The translations under genes were made by a program, and so were the position numbers. 64,000 nucleotides of DNA from Acidimicrobiaceae bacterium. Lineage in GTDB: Bacteria > Actinomycetota > Acidimicrobiia > Acidimicrobiales > Ilumatobacteraceae. Shown here piece by piece: positions 52,261 to 60,890 of this stretch (positions within the stretch are counted from its first letter, which is position 1; each line of letters starts with the position of its first letter). The stretch covers positions 1 through 64,000 of the forward strand of contig CANFUE010000001.1 of NCBI GenBank assembly GCA_947450115.1, in the 5' to 3' direction. The notes beneath the pieces were generated by a model. That model searched no databases, was not told where the DNA came from, and saw only the letters and a list, made by a program, of their open reading frames with translations.

Positions 52261-53910
52261 TTAGATAGTAGGCACTTCAACATGGCGCCCAAACACGTTC
52301 GCCATGGTGTTCATCATTTCGCCCAAAGTTGCATATGCCTTTGAAGCCTCAATAAGCGTAGGCATGAGATTGACCGACGGATCGGCGGCCTCTGTTGCCA
52401 ACTTCGCCAAGGCAGCGTCGACAGCTGCTTGGTTACGGTCGTGCTTCACAATGTCGAGGCGCTTCAACTGACGAGCTTCATCTTCATTGGTGATTTGCAA
52501 AATGTCGAGGTTGTCGTCTTCGTTGCCCTCTTTGAACTTGCTCACACCAACAATGGTGCGGCGACCCTGGTTGAAAGAACGCTCGAGTTCGTATGCCGAG
52601 TCGGCAATGCGACCCTGGAACCAGTTTTCTTCAATACCGCGAATACAACCTTCCAAGATGGAACCCCCGCCGAGCTTGTCGAGGTGAGCAAAAATCTCTT
52701 CTGCCTGGCGTTCCATTTCATCGGTGAGTTCTTCAACGAACCATGAACCACCAAGTGGGTCGGCCACGTGAGTGACGTTGGTTTCAAAGGCAATGACCTG
52801 CTGCGTACGCAATGCAATACGAGCGGTCTTCTCAGTTGGCAAAGCAAGTGCTTCGTCCATGGAGTTGGTGTGCAAGCTCTGCGTGCCACCCAAAACTCCA
52901 GCAAGAGCTTCAATTGCTGTACGCACAATGTTGACCTCTGGCTGCTGCGCAGTAAGCGATACACCTGCAGTTTGTGTATGGAAACGCAATTGCATGGAGC
53001 GGTCGAGCTTGGCGCCATAACGCTCTTTCAACCAACGTGCCCAAATGCGACGAGCAGCGCGATACTTCGCAATTTCTTCGAAGAAGTCGATGTGTGCGTT
53101 GAAGAAGAACGACAAACGCGGTGCGAATGAATCGATGGGCAAACCGGCTTGCAATGCGAGTTCTACGTAGGCAAAACCGTTGGCAATTGTAAATGCCAAT
53201 TCCTCAGCGGCAGTAGAGCCCGCTTCACGAATGTGGTAACCCGAAATAGAAATGGAGTGCCACTTTGGCATTTCATTGGCAGTGAACGCAATAGTGTCAC
53301 GCACCAATCGCATGCTCTGACGTGGAGGGAACACAAATTCTTTTTGTGCTTGGTATTCCTTCAAGATGTCGTTCTGCAAGGTGCCGCCCACGCGGGCACG
53401 GTTCACACCAGCTTTTTCAGCCTGCGCAATGAACATGGCGAAAATAACTGCAGCTGGTGAGTTGATGGTCATTGACGTGGTGATCTGAGAAAGATCGATG
53501 CCCGAGTAGAGGTCTTCCATGTCGGCCAAGGTGTCGATTGCTACGCCGCAACGACCCACTTCGCCTTCCGACATTTCGTCGTCGGAGTCGAGACCCAAGA
53601 GTGTTGGCATGTCGAATGCTGTAGAGAGTCCGTCGCCACCCGACTTGATGATTTCCTTAAAGCGCCAGTTGGTGTCTTCGGCAGTACCAAAGCCCGCGAA
53701 CATCCGCATGGTCCACAACTTGGAGCGATACATCGAAGCGTATGGCCCACGTGTGTAGGGGTACACGCCAGGGTGCTCGGCACCTTCTGGCCCGTACACA
53801 GGCTTTAAAGGAATACCCGACATGGTGGTGTATTCGCCCTCACGCAATTTCGATGCCTCAAAGGCCTCGCTCCACTCTTGGCGCGGTGAGATTTTCTTGG
53901 CATCAGTCAT
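52261..53910 (-). CDS. Acyl-CoA mutase large subunit (methylmalonyl/isobutyryl-CoA mutase family)
   Basis: A 549-residue cobalamin-dependent mutase without its own B12 domain. Family motifs are YPYTRGPYASMY, WTMRMFAGFGTAEDTN, GLSTAFDMPTLLG, SISISGYHIREAG, FHTQTAGVSLTAQQPE and ADPLGGSW. In true methylmalonyl-CoA mutase the sequence corresponding to LKEYQAQKE reads MVRN, and its Arg207 (P. shermanii numbering) binds the substrate carboxylate; here the residue is Gln, as in isobutyryl-CoA mutase. ATG 53910 has GAAGGA upstream. It should pair with the B12 subunit at 43765-44172. Confidence 0.9.
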   Translation of the reverse strand: MTDAKKISPRQEWSEAFEASKLREGEYTTMSGIPLKPVYGPEGAEHPGVYPYTRGPYASMYRSKLWTMRMFAGFGTAEDTNWRFKEIIKSGGDGLSTAFDMPTLLGLDSDDEMSEGEVGRCGVAIDTLADMEDLYSGIDLSQITTSMTINSPAAVIFAMFIAQAEKAGVNRARVGGTLQNDILKEYQAQKEFVFPPRQSMRLVRDTIAFTANEMPKWHSISISGYHIREAGSTAAEELAFTIANGFAYVELALQAGLPIDSFAPRLSFFFNAHIDFFEEIAKYRAARRIWARWLKERYGAKLDRSMQLRFHTQTAGVSLTAQQPEVNIVRTAIEALAGVLGGTQSLHTNSMDEALALPTEKTARIALRTQQVIAFETNVTHVADPLGGSWFVEELTDEMERQAEEIFAHLDKLGGGSILEGCIRGIEENWFQGRIADSAYELERSFNQGRRTIVGVSKFKEGNEDDNLDILQITNEDEARQLKRLDIVKHDRNQAAVDAALAKLATEAADPSVNLMPTLIEASKAYATLGEMMNTMANVFGRHVEVPTI

Positions 53911-53978
53911 GTGGGGTCCTTCATTCGAGAATCGTTCTGGCATCAGCCCCGAGGGCGCTGACAACTAGTCTCAATCTT

Positions 53979-54635
53979 ATGGGATTTACCTTCGATTTGA
54001 ACCAGACAGACCACCTCCTTTCCACCACCCGAGCCGTGCGCAAACGCCTCGACCTCACCCGGCCAGTGCCCCGTGAACTCCTCATCGACTGTGTACGCCT
54101 CGCTGCACAGGCTCCTGCTGGCTCAAACTTGCAAAAATGGCGCTGGATGGTGGTTGATGACCCCGACCTGAAGATGGGTCTTGCCGACATCTATCGCAAG
54201 GCATACCTCCCCTACATCGAGATGCAGCGCAACCAGGTCGAGAAAAAAGGTCGTACCGATGCCGACGGCATTATGGAATCTGCCGACTACCTCGCAACCA
54301 TTCTTGAAAAGGTTCCAGCGCTCCTCATCCCTATTGGTCTCGACCGCCTGCCAACCAACGCCGACGTTCAGGCGCAAACGGGTTACTACGGCTCACTGCT
54401 TCCTGCAGTGTGGAGCTTCATGCTTGCTGCTCGCTCGCGTGGCCTCGGCACTGCCTACACCACCTTGCACTTGAAGTATGAACAAGAAGCAGCACAGTTG
54501 CTGGGCTTGCCCGACACCGTCACACAACTCGCACTCATACCCGTTGCGTATTACACCGGTGAAGATTTCAAAGTGGGCAAGCGCCGCCCCGCTGAAGAAA
54601 TCACCTACTTCAACAGCTGGAAGTCAACGCTCTGA
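53979..54635 (+). CDS. Nitroreductase-family FMN oxidoreductase
   Basis: A 218-residue nitroreductase-fold protein: RAVRKRLDLTRPVP near the start, AAQAPAGSNLQKWRWMVVDD for the FMN phosphate and GYYGSLLPAVWSFMLAARSRGLG. Family members reduce nitro groups, enones or flavins. Because CofE here has no fused nitroreductase, this is a possible but unproven candidate for the missing dehydro-F420 reduction. ATG 53979 starts at the family position; a longer frame from 53742 runs antisense into the mutase gene. RarD follows after 17 bp. Confidence 0.83.
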   Translation: MGFTFDLNQTDHLLSTTRAVRKRLDLTRPVPRELLIDCVRLAAQAPAGSNLQKWRWMVVDDPDLKMGLADIYRKAYLPYIEMQRNQVEKKGRTDADGIMESADYLATILEKVPALLIPIGLDRLPTNADVQAQTGYYGSLLPAVWSFMLAARSRGLGTAYTTLHLKYEQEAAQLLGLPDTVTQLALIPVAYYTGEDFKVGKRRPAEEITYFNSWKSTL

Positions 54636-54652
54636 GTTCTCCCGACCCACGT

Positions 54653-55537
54653 ATGCGCTCTGGCCTCATTGCCGGAGTAAGCGCATATGTCATGTGGGGG
54701 TTGCTCACTATTTATTGGAAAAACCTGCACGGGTTTCCACCCTTTGAACTCATTGGTTGGCGCATTTTTGCCAGCTTTTGTGCGCTTGCCCCGCTCGTCA
54801 TTTGGCACAAGCGCCTGCGCATTATCACCACTGCAATGCGTTCGAAGGAAATGGGCTGGCGCCTCTTTGCCGCCAGCATTTTGGTGACGGTGAACTGGAG
54901 TTCATATGTCTGGGCCGTAGCTCACGACCACGTCATTGAAACTGCACTCGGCTACTTCATGGCGCCACTGTGCACCATGTGGCTTGGCGTAGCGGTCTTG
55001 AAAGAGAAACTCAACACCGCGCAAAAAATAACCATCTCATTAGCTGTTGCTGCCATCGCAATTCTCACCGTTGGCTACGGGCGCGTGCCGTATCTTGCTT
55101 TGCTCATTGCAGGTTCGTGGTCGCTTTATGGGTTACTCAAAAAACAGATACCGCTCAAGTCAATTGAAAGCCTGTCTGGCGAGATGATGTTTCTCTTTTT
55201 GCCTGCAATCGTTCTGATGATTACTCAAGGCGGCAGCAGTGACAGCGCCATGCACAACGCGTCAACGTGGCAATGGGTGCTCATTGCCGGTACCGGCATT
55301 ATTACTGTTATTCCATTGTGGATCTTTGGCTACGCGGCACAACACGTACCGCTCACCGTTTTAGGCCCGTTGCAGTACTCCGTACCCACCATCAACTTTT
55401 TACTCGGATGGTTGGCGTATCACGAAGAACTCGACGCAACGCGCATCATTGGGTTCAGCCTGATTTGGGTTGCACTTGCTGTACTGGCAACCGATACTGC
55501 TCGCAGAGCGCAACGCTCGCGAGCTTTAGTTCATTAA
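54653..55537 (+). CDS. rarD: EamA/RarD-type transporter
   Basis: A 294-residue membrane protein of the drug/metabolite transporter superfamily with ten hydrophobic helices in two repeats. It starts MRSGLIAGVSAYVMWGLLTIYWK and has WSSYVWAVAHDHVIETALGYF and PLTVLGPLQYSVPTINFLLGW, typical of RarD. The substrate is unknown. It ends 4 bp from the convergent thiolase. Confidence 0.85.
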   Translation: MRSGLIAGVSAYVMWGLLTIYWKNLHGFPPFELIGWRIFASFCALAPLVIWHKRLRIITTAMRSKEMGWRLFAASILVTVNWSSYVWAVAHDHVIETALGYFMAPLCTMWLGVAVLKEKLNTAQKITISLAVAAIAILTVGYGRVPYLALLIAGSWSLYGLLKKQIPLKSIESLSGEMMFLFLPAIVLMITQGGSSDSAMHNASTWQWVLIAGTGIITVIPLWIFGYAAQHVPLTVLGPLQYSVPTINFLLGWLAYHEELDATRIIGFSLIWVALAVLATDTARRAQRSRALVH

Positions 55538-55541
55538 TTGA

Positions 55542-56687
55542 CTATCGCGACAACACGGTGCATGCACTGATGCCAGGAGCACCGTACACGTGTGTGAAAG
55601 CAGTCTTAATGGGCTTTGGTACCTGGTGTGCACCAGCATCGCCGCGCAACTGCAAAGCACTTTCGTACACCTGACGTAGGCCAGATGCACCAACAGGCTC
55701 GCCGTTGGCGAGGCAGCCACCGTCGGTGTTAATGGGCAAGCGACCATCGAGATTGGTTGCACCACTCTGGATGAGGTCTTCTTGCTCGCCGTCTTCACAG
55801 AAACCACATTCGGCCATGTGCATAATTTCTGCACCACTCTCGGTGTCTTGCACTTGTGCAATGTCCATTTCACTTGGCGACATGCCAGCCATTTTGAATG
55901 CTGCTGCAGCTGCACCTACTGATGGGCTGTTGCCGCGATCGGGAGACAACCATGAGTTGAACACTTCGAAGCTGCCGAACGGGCGGCTACGCAATACTGC
56001 TGAGCGCAAGTACACAGGCTTCTTTTGGAACTTCTTGGCAATGTCGCCACGAGCGAGGATGAGCGCAACGCCACCTTCGCCAGGTGAGCAGAACATGTAC
56101 TGAGTGAGTGGGTTCGACAACATGAGTGCGTTGAGCACTTCGTCTTCGGTCATTGGCTTACGACGCCATGCGTTTTCATTCAACGAACCATTGTGGAAGT
56201 TCTTCACAGCAACCTTTGCCAGCGTTGAAGCCGAGATGCCGTATTGGTCCATGTAGCGCTGGATCTTCATGCCGAAAAACTGTGTGGTGAGCATGAGGCC
56301 GGTATCGCCGTACCACTTGCCCAAGCCAAAGTCGGCTGGATCTGGGTCGAAGGCACCCTTAGGGTGCTTGTCGAAACCAATTGCCATACATACATCGGCA
56401 GCACCTGCGTTAATGGCGTTGTATGCGCTGATGAGCGCACTACCACCGGTTGCACAACCGTTAGCAACGTTGATGAACGGCAAGCCAGTGAGGCCAAGTG
56501 CCGACACCATGGTGTCGGCGTTGCCTGCAGCAGAAGAACCACCAAAGGCGTAGTTCACATCGCTCCAGTCGCAACCCGCATCTTTCAATGCTGCGCGAGC
56601 CGCGTATGCGCCTTGCTCCATGCCGGTATTGTCGTGGCGCCCAAAGGGGTGCATTCCGATTCCGATAATTGCTACATCTTCTGCCAT
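55542..56687 (-). CDS. Thiolase-fold enzyme (lipid-transfer protein/acetyl-CoA acyltransferase type)
   Basis: A 381-residue thiolase-superfamily protein with VANGCATGGSAL (active-site Cys near residue 80), NTDGGCLANGEPVGASGL and the C-terminal glycine-rich end. Its type (SCP-x/Ltp-like) usually works with a small DUF35 partner, and the DUF35 gene directly upstream fits. Such pairs act in steroid side-chain cleavage (Ltp2 retro-aldolase) or in beta-oxidation. ATG 56687 has GAAAGG 9-14 bp upstream. Confidence 0.85.
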   Translation of the reverse strand: MAEDVAIIGIGMHPFGRHDNTGMEQGAYAARAALKDAGCDWSDVNYAFGGSSAAGNADTMVSALGLTGLPFINVANGCATGGSALISAYNAINAGAADVCMAIGFDKHPKGAFDPDPADFGLGKWYGDTGLMLTTQFFGMKIQRYMDQYGISASTLAKVAVKNFHNGSLNENAWRRKPMTEDEVLNALMLSNPLTQYMFCSPGEGGVALILARGDIAKKFQKKPVYLRSAVLRSRPFGSFEVFNSWLSPDRGNSPSVGAAAAAFKMAGMSPSEMDIAQVQDTESGAEIMHMAECGFCEDGEQEDLIQSGATNLDGRLPINTDGGCLANGEPVGASGLRQVYESALQLRGDAGAHQVPKPIKTAFTHVYGAPGISACTVLSR

Positions 56688-56715
56688 GGTTTTGCCTTTC
56701 AATAAAATTTTCTAG

Positions 56716-57147
56716 TTATTTCTTTACTGGTGCGAATGCGTAGGTGACAAGTTCATTGCCATCGTCATCGGTGGAGAAAGGAATGATGACCAATTCCATA
56801 TCCATACCAATTTTGAGCTCACTTGCTTCTGCAGTGGTGAGACGTGACTCCACAATGACTTCGTCGGCAAGTTGAACATAACCAACGCCGTATGGCTTGA
56901 ATGTCTTAGGTGTTTCCTTGCCTGCATATGGAGGTGACTTGGGAAGGAAACCCTGAATGGTCCAGCTCCACAATTTGCCCACGCGTGGAAGCAAAACACG
57001 CTCACCATTTTGCGCAGCAGTTTTTGGGCATGATGCGGACTGCGGGAAGGTGGTGACACCGCTGTCTGGGTAATGGGTACCAATGAGTTGTGGTGAGTCA
57101 GAAGGCCAGGTGAAAAGTTCTTCGGCCACGGGGATCTGCTTTGTCAT
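56716..57147 (-). CDS. DUF35 OB-fold protein, thiolase partner
   Basis: A 143-residue protein of the DUF35/OB-fold group that pairs with thiolases and acyl-CoA-binding proteins: 'KLWSWTIQGFLPKSPPYAGKETPKTFKPYGVGYVQL', then 'VESRLTTAEASELKIGMDMELV'. The N-terminal rubredoxin-like zinc ribbon of many members is only partly seen: one cysteine (SASCPKTAAQNGE) remains, so the metal site is probably lost. It lies 28 bp upstream of the thiolase gene, same strand. The start at 57147 is used; longer forms begin at 57234. Confidence 0.75.
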   Translation of the reverse strand: MTKQIPVAEELFTWPSDSPQLIGTHYPDSGVTTFPQSASCPKTAAQNGERVLLPRVGKLWSWTIQGFLPKSPPYAGKETPKTFKPYGVGYVQLADEVIVESRLTTAEASELKIGMDMELVIIPFSTDDDGNELVTYAFAPVKK

Positions 57148-57184
57148 GGCTCTATTCTCGCACCTTTCGTAGCCCTCATGCGAT

Positions 57185-57877
57185 TCAGACTGCCAGCTGT
57201 GACTCTCTTGGCCCTCGGCGCGGGAGCACCACATATGGCCCCGAGGTGAAGACTGCGTTACCGAGCATGAGTTTCAAGACTTCCACAGCAGCCCCGTGTC
57301 GGGCAGAGTCATTAATGAGGGTGGAGAACCTCAAAAGGCCAGCCAACAGCGCATTGAGCAAATCTTGCAGTGCTTCACGTGACACCCCGGGGCGGATCTC
57401 ATTGTTCTGTTCCGCATCGTCACACAACTTCTCCAAAAATCCACTGGTGCGATGTCGCAAAAGTGAAGTGACCTGACGCAGTTCGGGGTTTCTTTGCACC
57501 TCAGAAGCCACGTCAACAACGAAGCCGGCGATGCTGGGGTCGTCGCGGTTAATACGAACTGAAATGTCGAGGATGCTGTTGAAGCGTTCGACCAGCGTGT
57601 CGTGTTCATTGATGGCATATTCGAATTCGGAGTAAATGAAATCTTGCACGCCCTCAAACACCGCTGCATACAGTTCTACCTTCGAAGGAAAGTAGTGGTA
57701 GATCGCACCAGTAGTGATGCCAGCAATTTCTGCAATTTGAGCATTGGTTGTTTTTTCGTAACCATTTTCCCCGAAGCAGCTGCGCGCAGCGGCGAGTAAA
57801 CGTACTCTCGTATCGACCGAATCAACGGCACGCGGACGCCCAAGTTTGCGCACCACAGTTTCGGCATTTTTCGTCAC
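57185..57877 (-). CDS. TetR-family transcription regulator
   Basis: A 230-residue TetR repressor with the N-terminal HTH (about 23-70: ARSCFGENGYEKTTNAQIAE, ITTGAIYHYFPSKVELY) and a variable ligand-binding C-terminus. It sits within the catabolic group (ECH upstream, DUF35-thiolase downstream) and probably regulates it; a CoA thioester or hydrophobic compound may be the effector. No operator palindrome was identified. Confidence 0.9.
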   Translation of the reverse strand: MTKNAETVVRKLGRPRAVDSVDTRVRLLAAARSCFGENGYEKTTNAQIAEIAGITTGAIYHYFPSKVELYAAVFEGVQDFIYSEFEYAINEHDTLVERFNSILDISVRINRDDPSIAGFVVDVASEVQRNPELRQVTSLLRHRTSGFLEKLCDDAEQNNEIRPGVSREALQDLLNALLAGLLRFSTLINDSARHGAAVEVLKLMLGNAVFTSGPYVVLPRRGPRESQLAV

Positions 57878-57901
57878 AGCAAAATGCTATGCGAGATGTG
57901 C

Positions 57902-58741
57902 TTACGACTTACGACCGGAGCCCGGGTCGACCGGTATTCCAAATTTGATGCGGTTGTTTGCATGGGCAAGATGCTGATGCACAAACGCTGTGCGCAAAGA
58001 GTTCCATTGTCCTTGTGCTTCAAGGGTTTGATTCACGCTTTCCTTGGCAAGCTTCAATGCGAACGATGGACGCTGTGCAACAATTGCAGCCATCTTCATC
58101 GTTTCGTCACGTAATGAAGCAGCGGGAACAACTCTGTTGACCATGCCTGTTACTGCTGCTTCTTGCGCTGTAAACCAGCCACCAGTGAAAAGCATTTCTT
58201 TTGCTTTACGCGGGCCGAGTTCCCATGGGTGTGCAAAATATTCCACACCATTGACGCCCATGCCCACAACAGGGTCGGTGAACATTGCATCGTCGGCAGC
58301 GATGATGATGTCGGCTACCCACAACAACATGAGGCCACCAGCAATGGTTTTTCCTTGCGCTGCAGCAATGACTGGCTTGGGCAAGTTGCGCCAGCGCCAG
58401 CACATGTTGAAGTACACCTCTTCTTCCCACGCCATCTGGCCTTCTTGGCCTTCGCGGCCAAAACCACCAACAGGGAAAACAAGATCAAACTCACGATGGC
58501 TTTCATCGTCGCGCATGTCGTGACCCGATGAAAAGTGAGGGCCGTCGGCCTGCAGCACAATAACTTTTACTTGGCTACTACGTGACGCTGCAGAAAAGCA
58601 TGCTTCAAGTTCATAGGTCATGCGCTTGTTTTGCGCATTACGGCTATCGGGTCTATTCAAGGTGACAACAGCAATGCCGTTCTCCCCGGGGTTCACTACT
58701 TCATAGCGTGTTGCTTGAAGGTTATTGAGATCTACCGGCAT
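57902..58741 (-). CDS. Enoyl-CoA hydratase/isomerase family protein
   Basis: A 279-residue crotonase-fold enzyme: oxyanion-hole stretch FSSGHDMRDDE and AAAQGKTIAGGLMLLWVADIIIA. The usual catalytic glutamates are not obvious, so hydratase, isomerase or other activity cannot be chosen. The N-terminal sequence places it in the actinobacterial EchA-type group. It is downstream of the P450 gene (14 bp) and upstream of the TetR gene. Confidence 0.85.
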   Translation of the reverse strand: MPVDLNNLQATRYEVVNPGENGIAVVTLNRPDSRNAQNKRMTYELEACFSAASRSSQVKVIVLQADGPHFSSGHDMRDDESHREFDLVFPVGGFGREGQEGQMAWEEEVYFNMCWRWRNLPKPVIAAAQGKTIAGGLMLLWVADIIIAADDAMFTDPVVGMGVNGVEYFAHPWELGPRKAKEMLFTGGWFTAQEAAVTGMVNRVVPAASLRDETMKMAAIVAQRPSFALKLAKESVNQTLEAQGQWNSLRTAFVHQHLAHANNRIKFGIPVDPGSGRKS

Positions 58742-58755
58742 GGGGGTTCCTGTCT

Positions 58756-60015
58756 TTATGCGGGGGTGAAGGTGAGATGCAAGTTGGTGAGACCACGCAG
58801 GGTCATTGACAACTCACGATGTGTTGGCGTGTCGACATTGGCAAGTGCAATGTTGTTGAGACGACTGAGGAGAAGTTCGAACGCAATACGTGCCTCGCTA
58901 CGGGCTAAAGCTGCACCTACACAGAAGTGTGGCCCTTGGCCGAATGCCATTTGAGTACGAGCGTTGTCGCGTTCAATGTCGAACATGTCGGGGTTGGGGT
59001 ACTTCGCGCCATCCCGGTTTGCACAGCCGTACATGACCATGACAACAGAACCTTTAGGAATGGCAACGCCACCCACTTCAACATCGTCTTTGGTGAAGCG
59101 CGGCAACATTTGCACAGGGGCTTCCATCCGCAATGCTTCTTCCACAAGGTTAGGAATGAGTGAATGGTCGGCGCGCACCTTGGCCATTTGTTCAGGGTTT
59201 TCAATGAGCATGAGAGTGGCAGCAGCAATGAGTTTTGTGGTGGTTTCATTACCTGCCACCAAAAGCTGTGCAATGACGTCGAGCATTTCTGCCATGGTCA
59301 TTCCTTCGCCAGCACGCTCGCCCGAGTCGAAACGTGCCTGCACAAGGTCGGACAACAAATCGTCGCGTAAGTTTTCTTCACGCTCGCGCACGCGGTCGAC
59401 CATGTACTTCTGAAATTCAATGCGGCTATGAGCACATTCAATTTGGCGTTCTGGTGTGAGCATGCCCGACAGCGGCGCAACAGAGTCGTCGCTCCATTTT
59501 TTGAACTTCGGCATGTCGGCACGGTCTACACCCAGCGCGTCGGCAATAACGGTGAGTGGAACACCAACGGCGAACTGCTCAACCAGGTCGACCTTGCCAT
59601 CGTTAATGAAGGCATCGATGAGGTCGTTGGCAATTTTGCGAATGGAGTCTTCGAGTTGAGCAACACGCTTGGGCAAGAACGCCTTGTTCACCAAGTTGCG
59701 AAACTGTGTGTGTGAAGGAGGGTCATTAGAAAGCAATGTGTTCACACGTGGGTAGCCCTGCTTGGCAATTTCAATCACTTCAGGTGGTGGCGTAGTAACA
59801 AATGAATTGCTTTGCGCAAGTGACGAAAACATTTCCGGGTTGCGCACGACCGACAAAACATCTTCATAGCGCGATACAGCCCAGAACCCAAGTGGAGTTT
59901 GGTGCACGGGGGCTTCTTCACGCACGCGCTCGTAATACGGGTATGGGCACTCAAGAACCTCGGGCGACACCATATTTACTTTTGTGATATCTGTTGCATC
60001 GATGGAATTGCTCAT
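58756..60015 (-). CDS. Cytochrome P450
   Basis: A 419-residue P450 with the I-helix AGNETTTK, the K-helix EEALR, and the heme loop FGQGPHFCVGAALAR (Cys365). It is flanked by two crotonase genes and an acyl-CoA ligase, all within 30 bp of each other, so oxidation, activation and beta-oxidation of one substrate is a plausible sequence. It resembles the first P450 only at family level (both AGNETTT). Start ATG 60015. Confidence 0.92.
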   Translation of the reverse strand: MSNSIDATDITKVNMVSPEVLECPYPYYERVREEAPVHQTPLGFWAVSRYEDVLSVVRNPEMFSSLAQSNSFVTTPPPEVIEIAKQGYPRVNTLLSNDPPSHTQFRNLVNKAFLPKRVAQLEDSIRKIANDLIDAFINDGKVDLVEQFAVGVPLTVIADALGVDRADMPKFKKWSDDSVAPLSGMLTPERQIECAHSRIEFQKYMVDRVREREENLRDDLLSDLVQARFDSGERAGEGMTMAEMLDVIAQLLVAGNETTTKLIAAATLMLIENPEQMAKVRADHSLIPNLVEEALRMEAPVQMLPRFTKDDVEVGGVAIPKGSVVMVMYGCANRDGAKYPNPDMFDIERDNARTQMAFGQGPHFCVGAALARSEARIAFELLLSRLNNIALANVDTPTHRELSMTLRGLTNLHLTFTPA

Positions 60016-60017
60016 TG

Positions 60018-60863
60018 CTATTTCTCTCCTGTTCGATAATCACCAAATGAACTGTCTCGTGCATCGAGAGCCTTTGTGACTCCCCCTGCGAATTTTGCGA
60101 AATACTCTTTGCTCGCGCGTTGATGGAAACCGAGTGCGTTGATGTCGGCAGTTGCGCGCATACCATCGCGCATTCCCATTGCTTCCATGGCGCGATGCAC
60201 CACTCGCTTATTCAATGCCTGCAGATCGGCTGGCACCTTGGCTACACGCTCAGCAATTGCCAAAACTTCAGCATCGAGTTTCTCGGCCGAAAACGCCCTA
60301 TTCGCAAAGCCCGAAGCCACCGCTTCATCGCCCGTCATGGAGTCGCCCGTGAGCATTGCTTCCATTGCACGACGCATGCCAAGCATCCAGGCATGCCACG
60401 CCATATCGGGCGACGACATAGAACGCACTGGCGGGTACCCCACTTGCGCATCGTGAGCTACGTAAACAAGATCGCATGCAGTGGCAAGTTCAGTGCCGCC
60501 CGCCAAACAGAAGCCATGCACTTGAGCGATGATCGGTGTTGCCATATCCATCATTTCAAACCAGCCAGTGAGCACATGGCGCGCCCATGCACCATCGGCG
60601 GTGCTAATGGGCCACGGTGGTGTTTCCGATTTATCTTGTGCAAGGTCGTAGCCCGCAGAAAAGCTTGGGCCAGCACCACGAATGATGATGACGTTGATTG
60701 CTGGGTCTGCATCGGCTTCACGCAGTAAATCGAATAGCTGCGTGCGCAACTCATACGACAACGCATTGCGCTTTGTTGGCCTGTTCAGTGTTAATCGTCG
60801 CACATAAGGCGCAGGTGTTTCACTGAGGACAAGTTTCTCGACTTCACCGCTTTGAGTAGTCAT
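60018..60863 (-). CDS. Enoyl-CoA hydratase/isomerase family protein
   Basis: A 281-residue crotonase-fold enzyme: GPSFSAGYDLAQDK and AQVHGFCLAGGTELATACDLVYV form the oxyanion hole. It carries acidic residues in the expected region (GGTELATACD), but the exact reaction is unclear. The P450 gene starts 2 bp after its stop, so they share a transcript. Upstream, the acyl-CoA ligase gene ends 27 bp away. Confidence 0.85.
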   Translation of the reverse strand: MTTQSGEVEKLVLSETPAPYVRRLTLNRPTKRNALSYELRTQLFDLLREADADPAINVIIIRGAGPSFSAGYDLAQDKSETPPWPISTADGAWARHVLTGWFEMMDMATPIIAQVHGFCLAGGTELATACDLVYVAHDAQVGYPPVRSMSSPDMAWHAWMLGMRRAMEAMLTGDSMTGDEAVASGFANRAFSAEKLDAEVLAIAERVAKVPADLQALNKRVVHRAMEAMGMRDGMRATADINALGFHQRASKEYFAKFAGGVTKALDARDSSFGDYRTGEK

Positions 60864-60890
60864 TGTTCCCCCATTTGTGATGCCCCCGCA

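Noticed and set aside
53742-53978. Upstream extension of the nitroreductase gene
   Set aside because: It overlaps the start of the mutase gene on the other strand and has no family similarity; ATG 53979 matches the family start.
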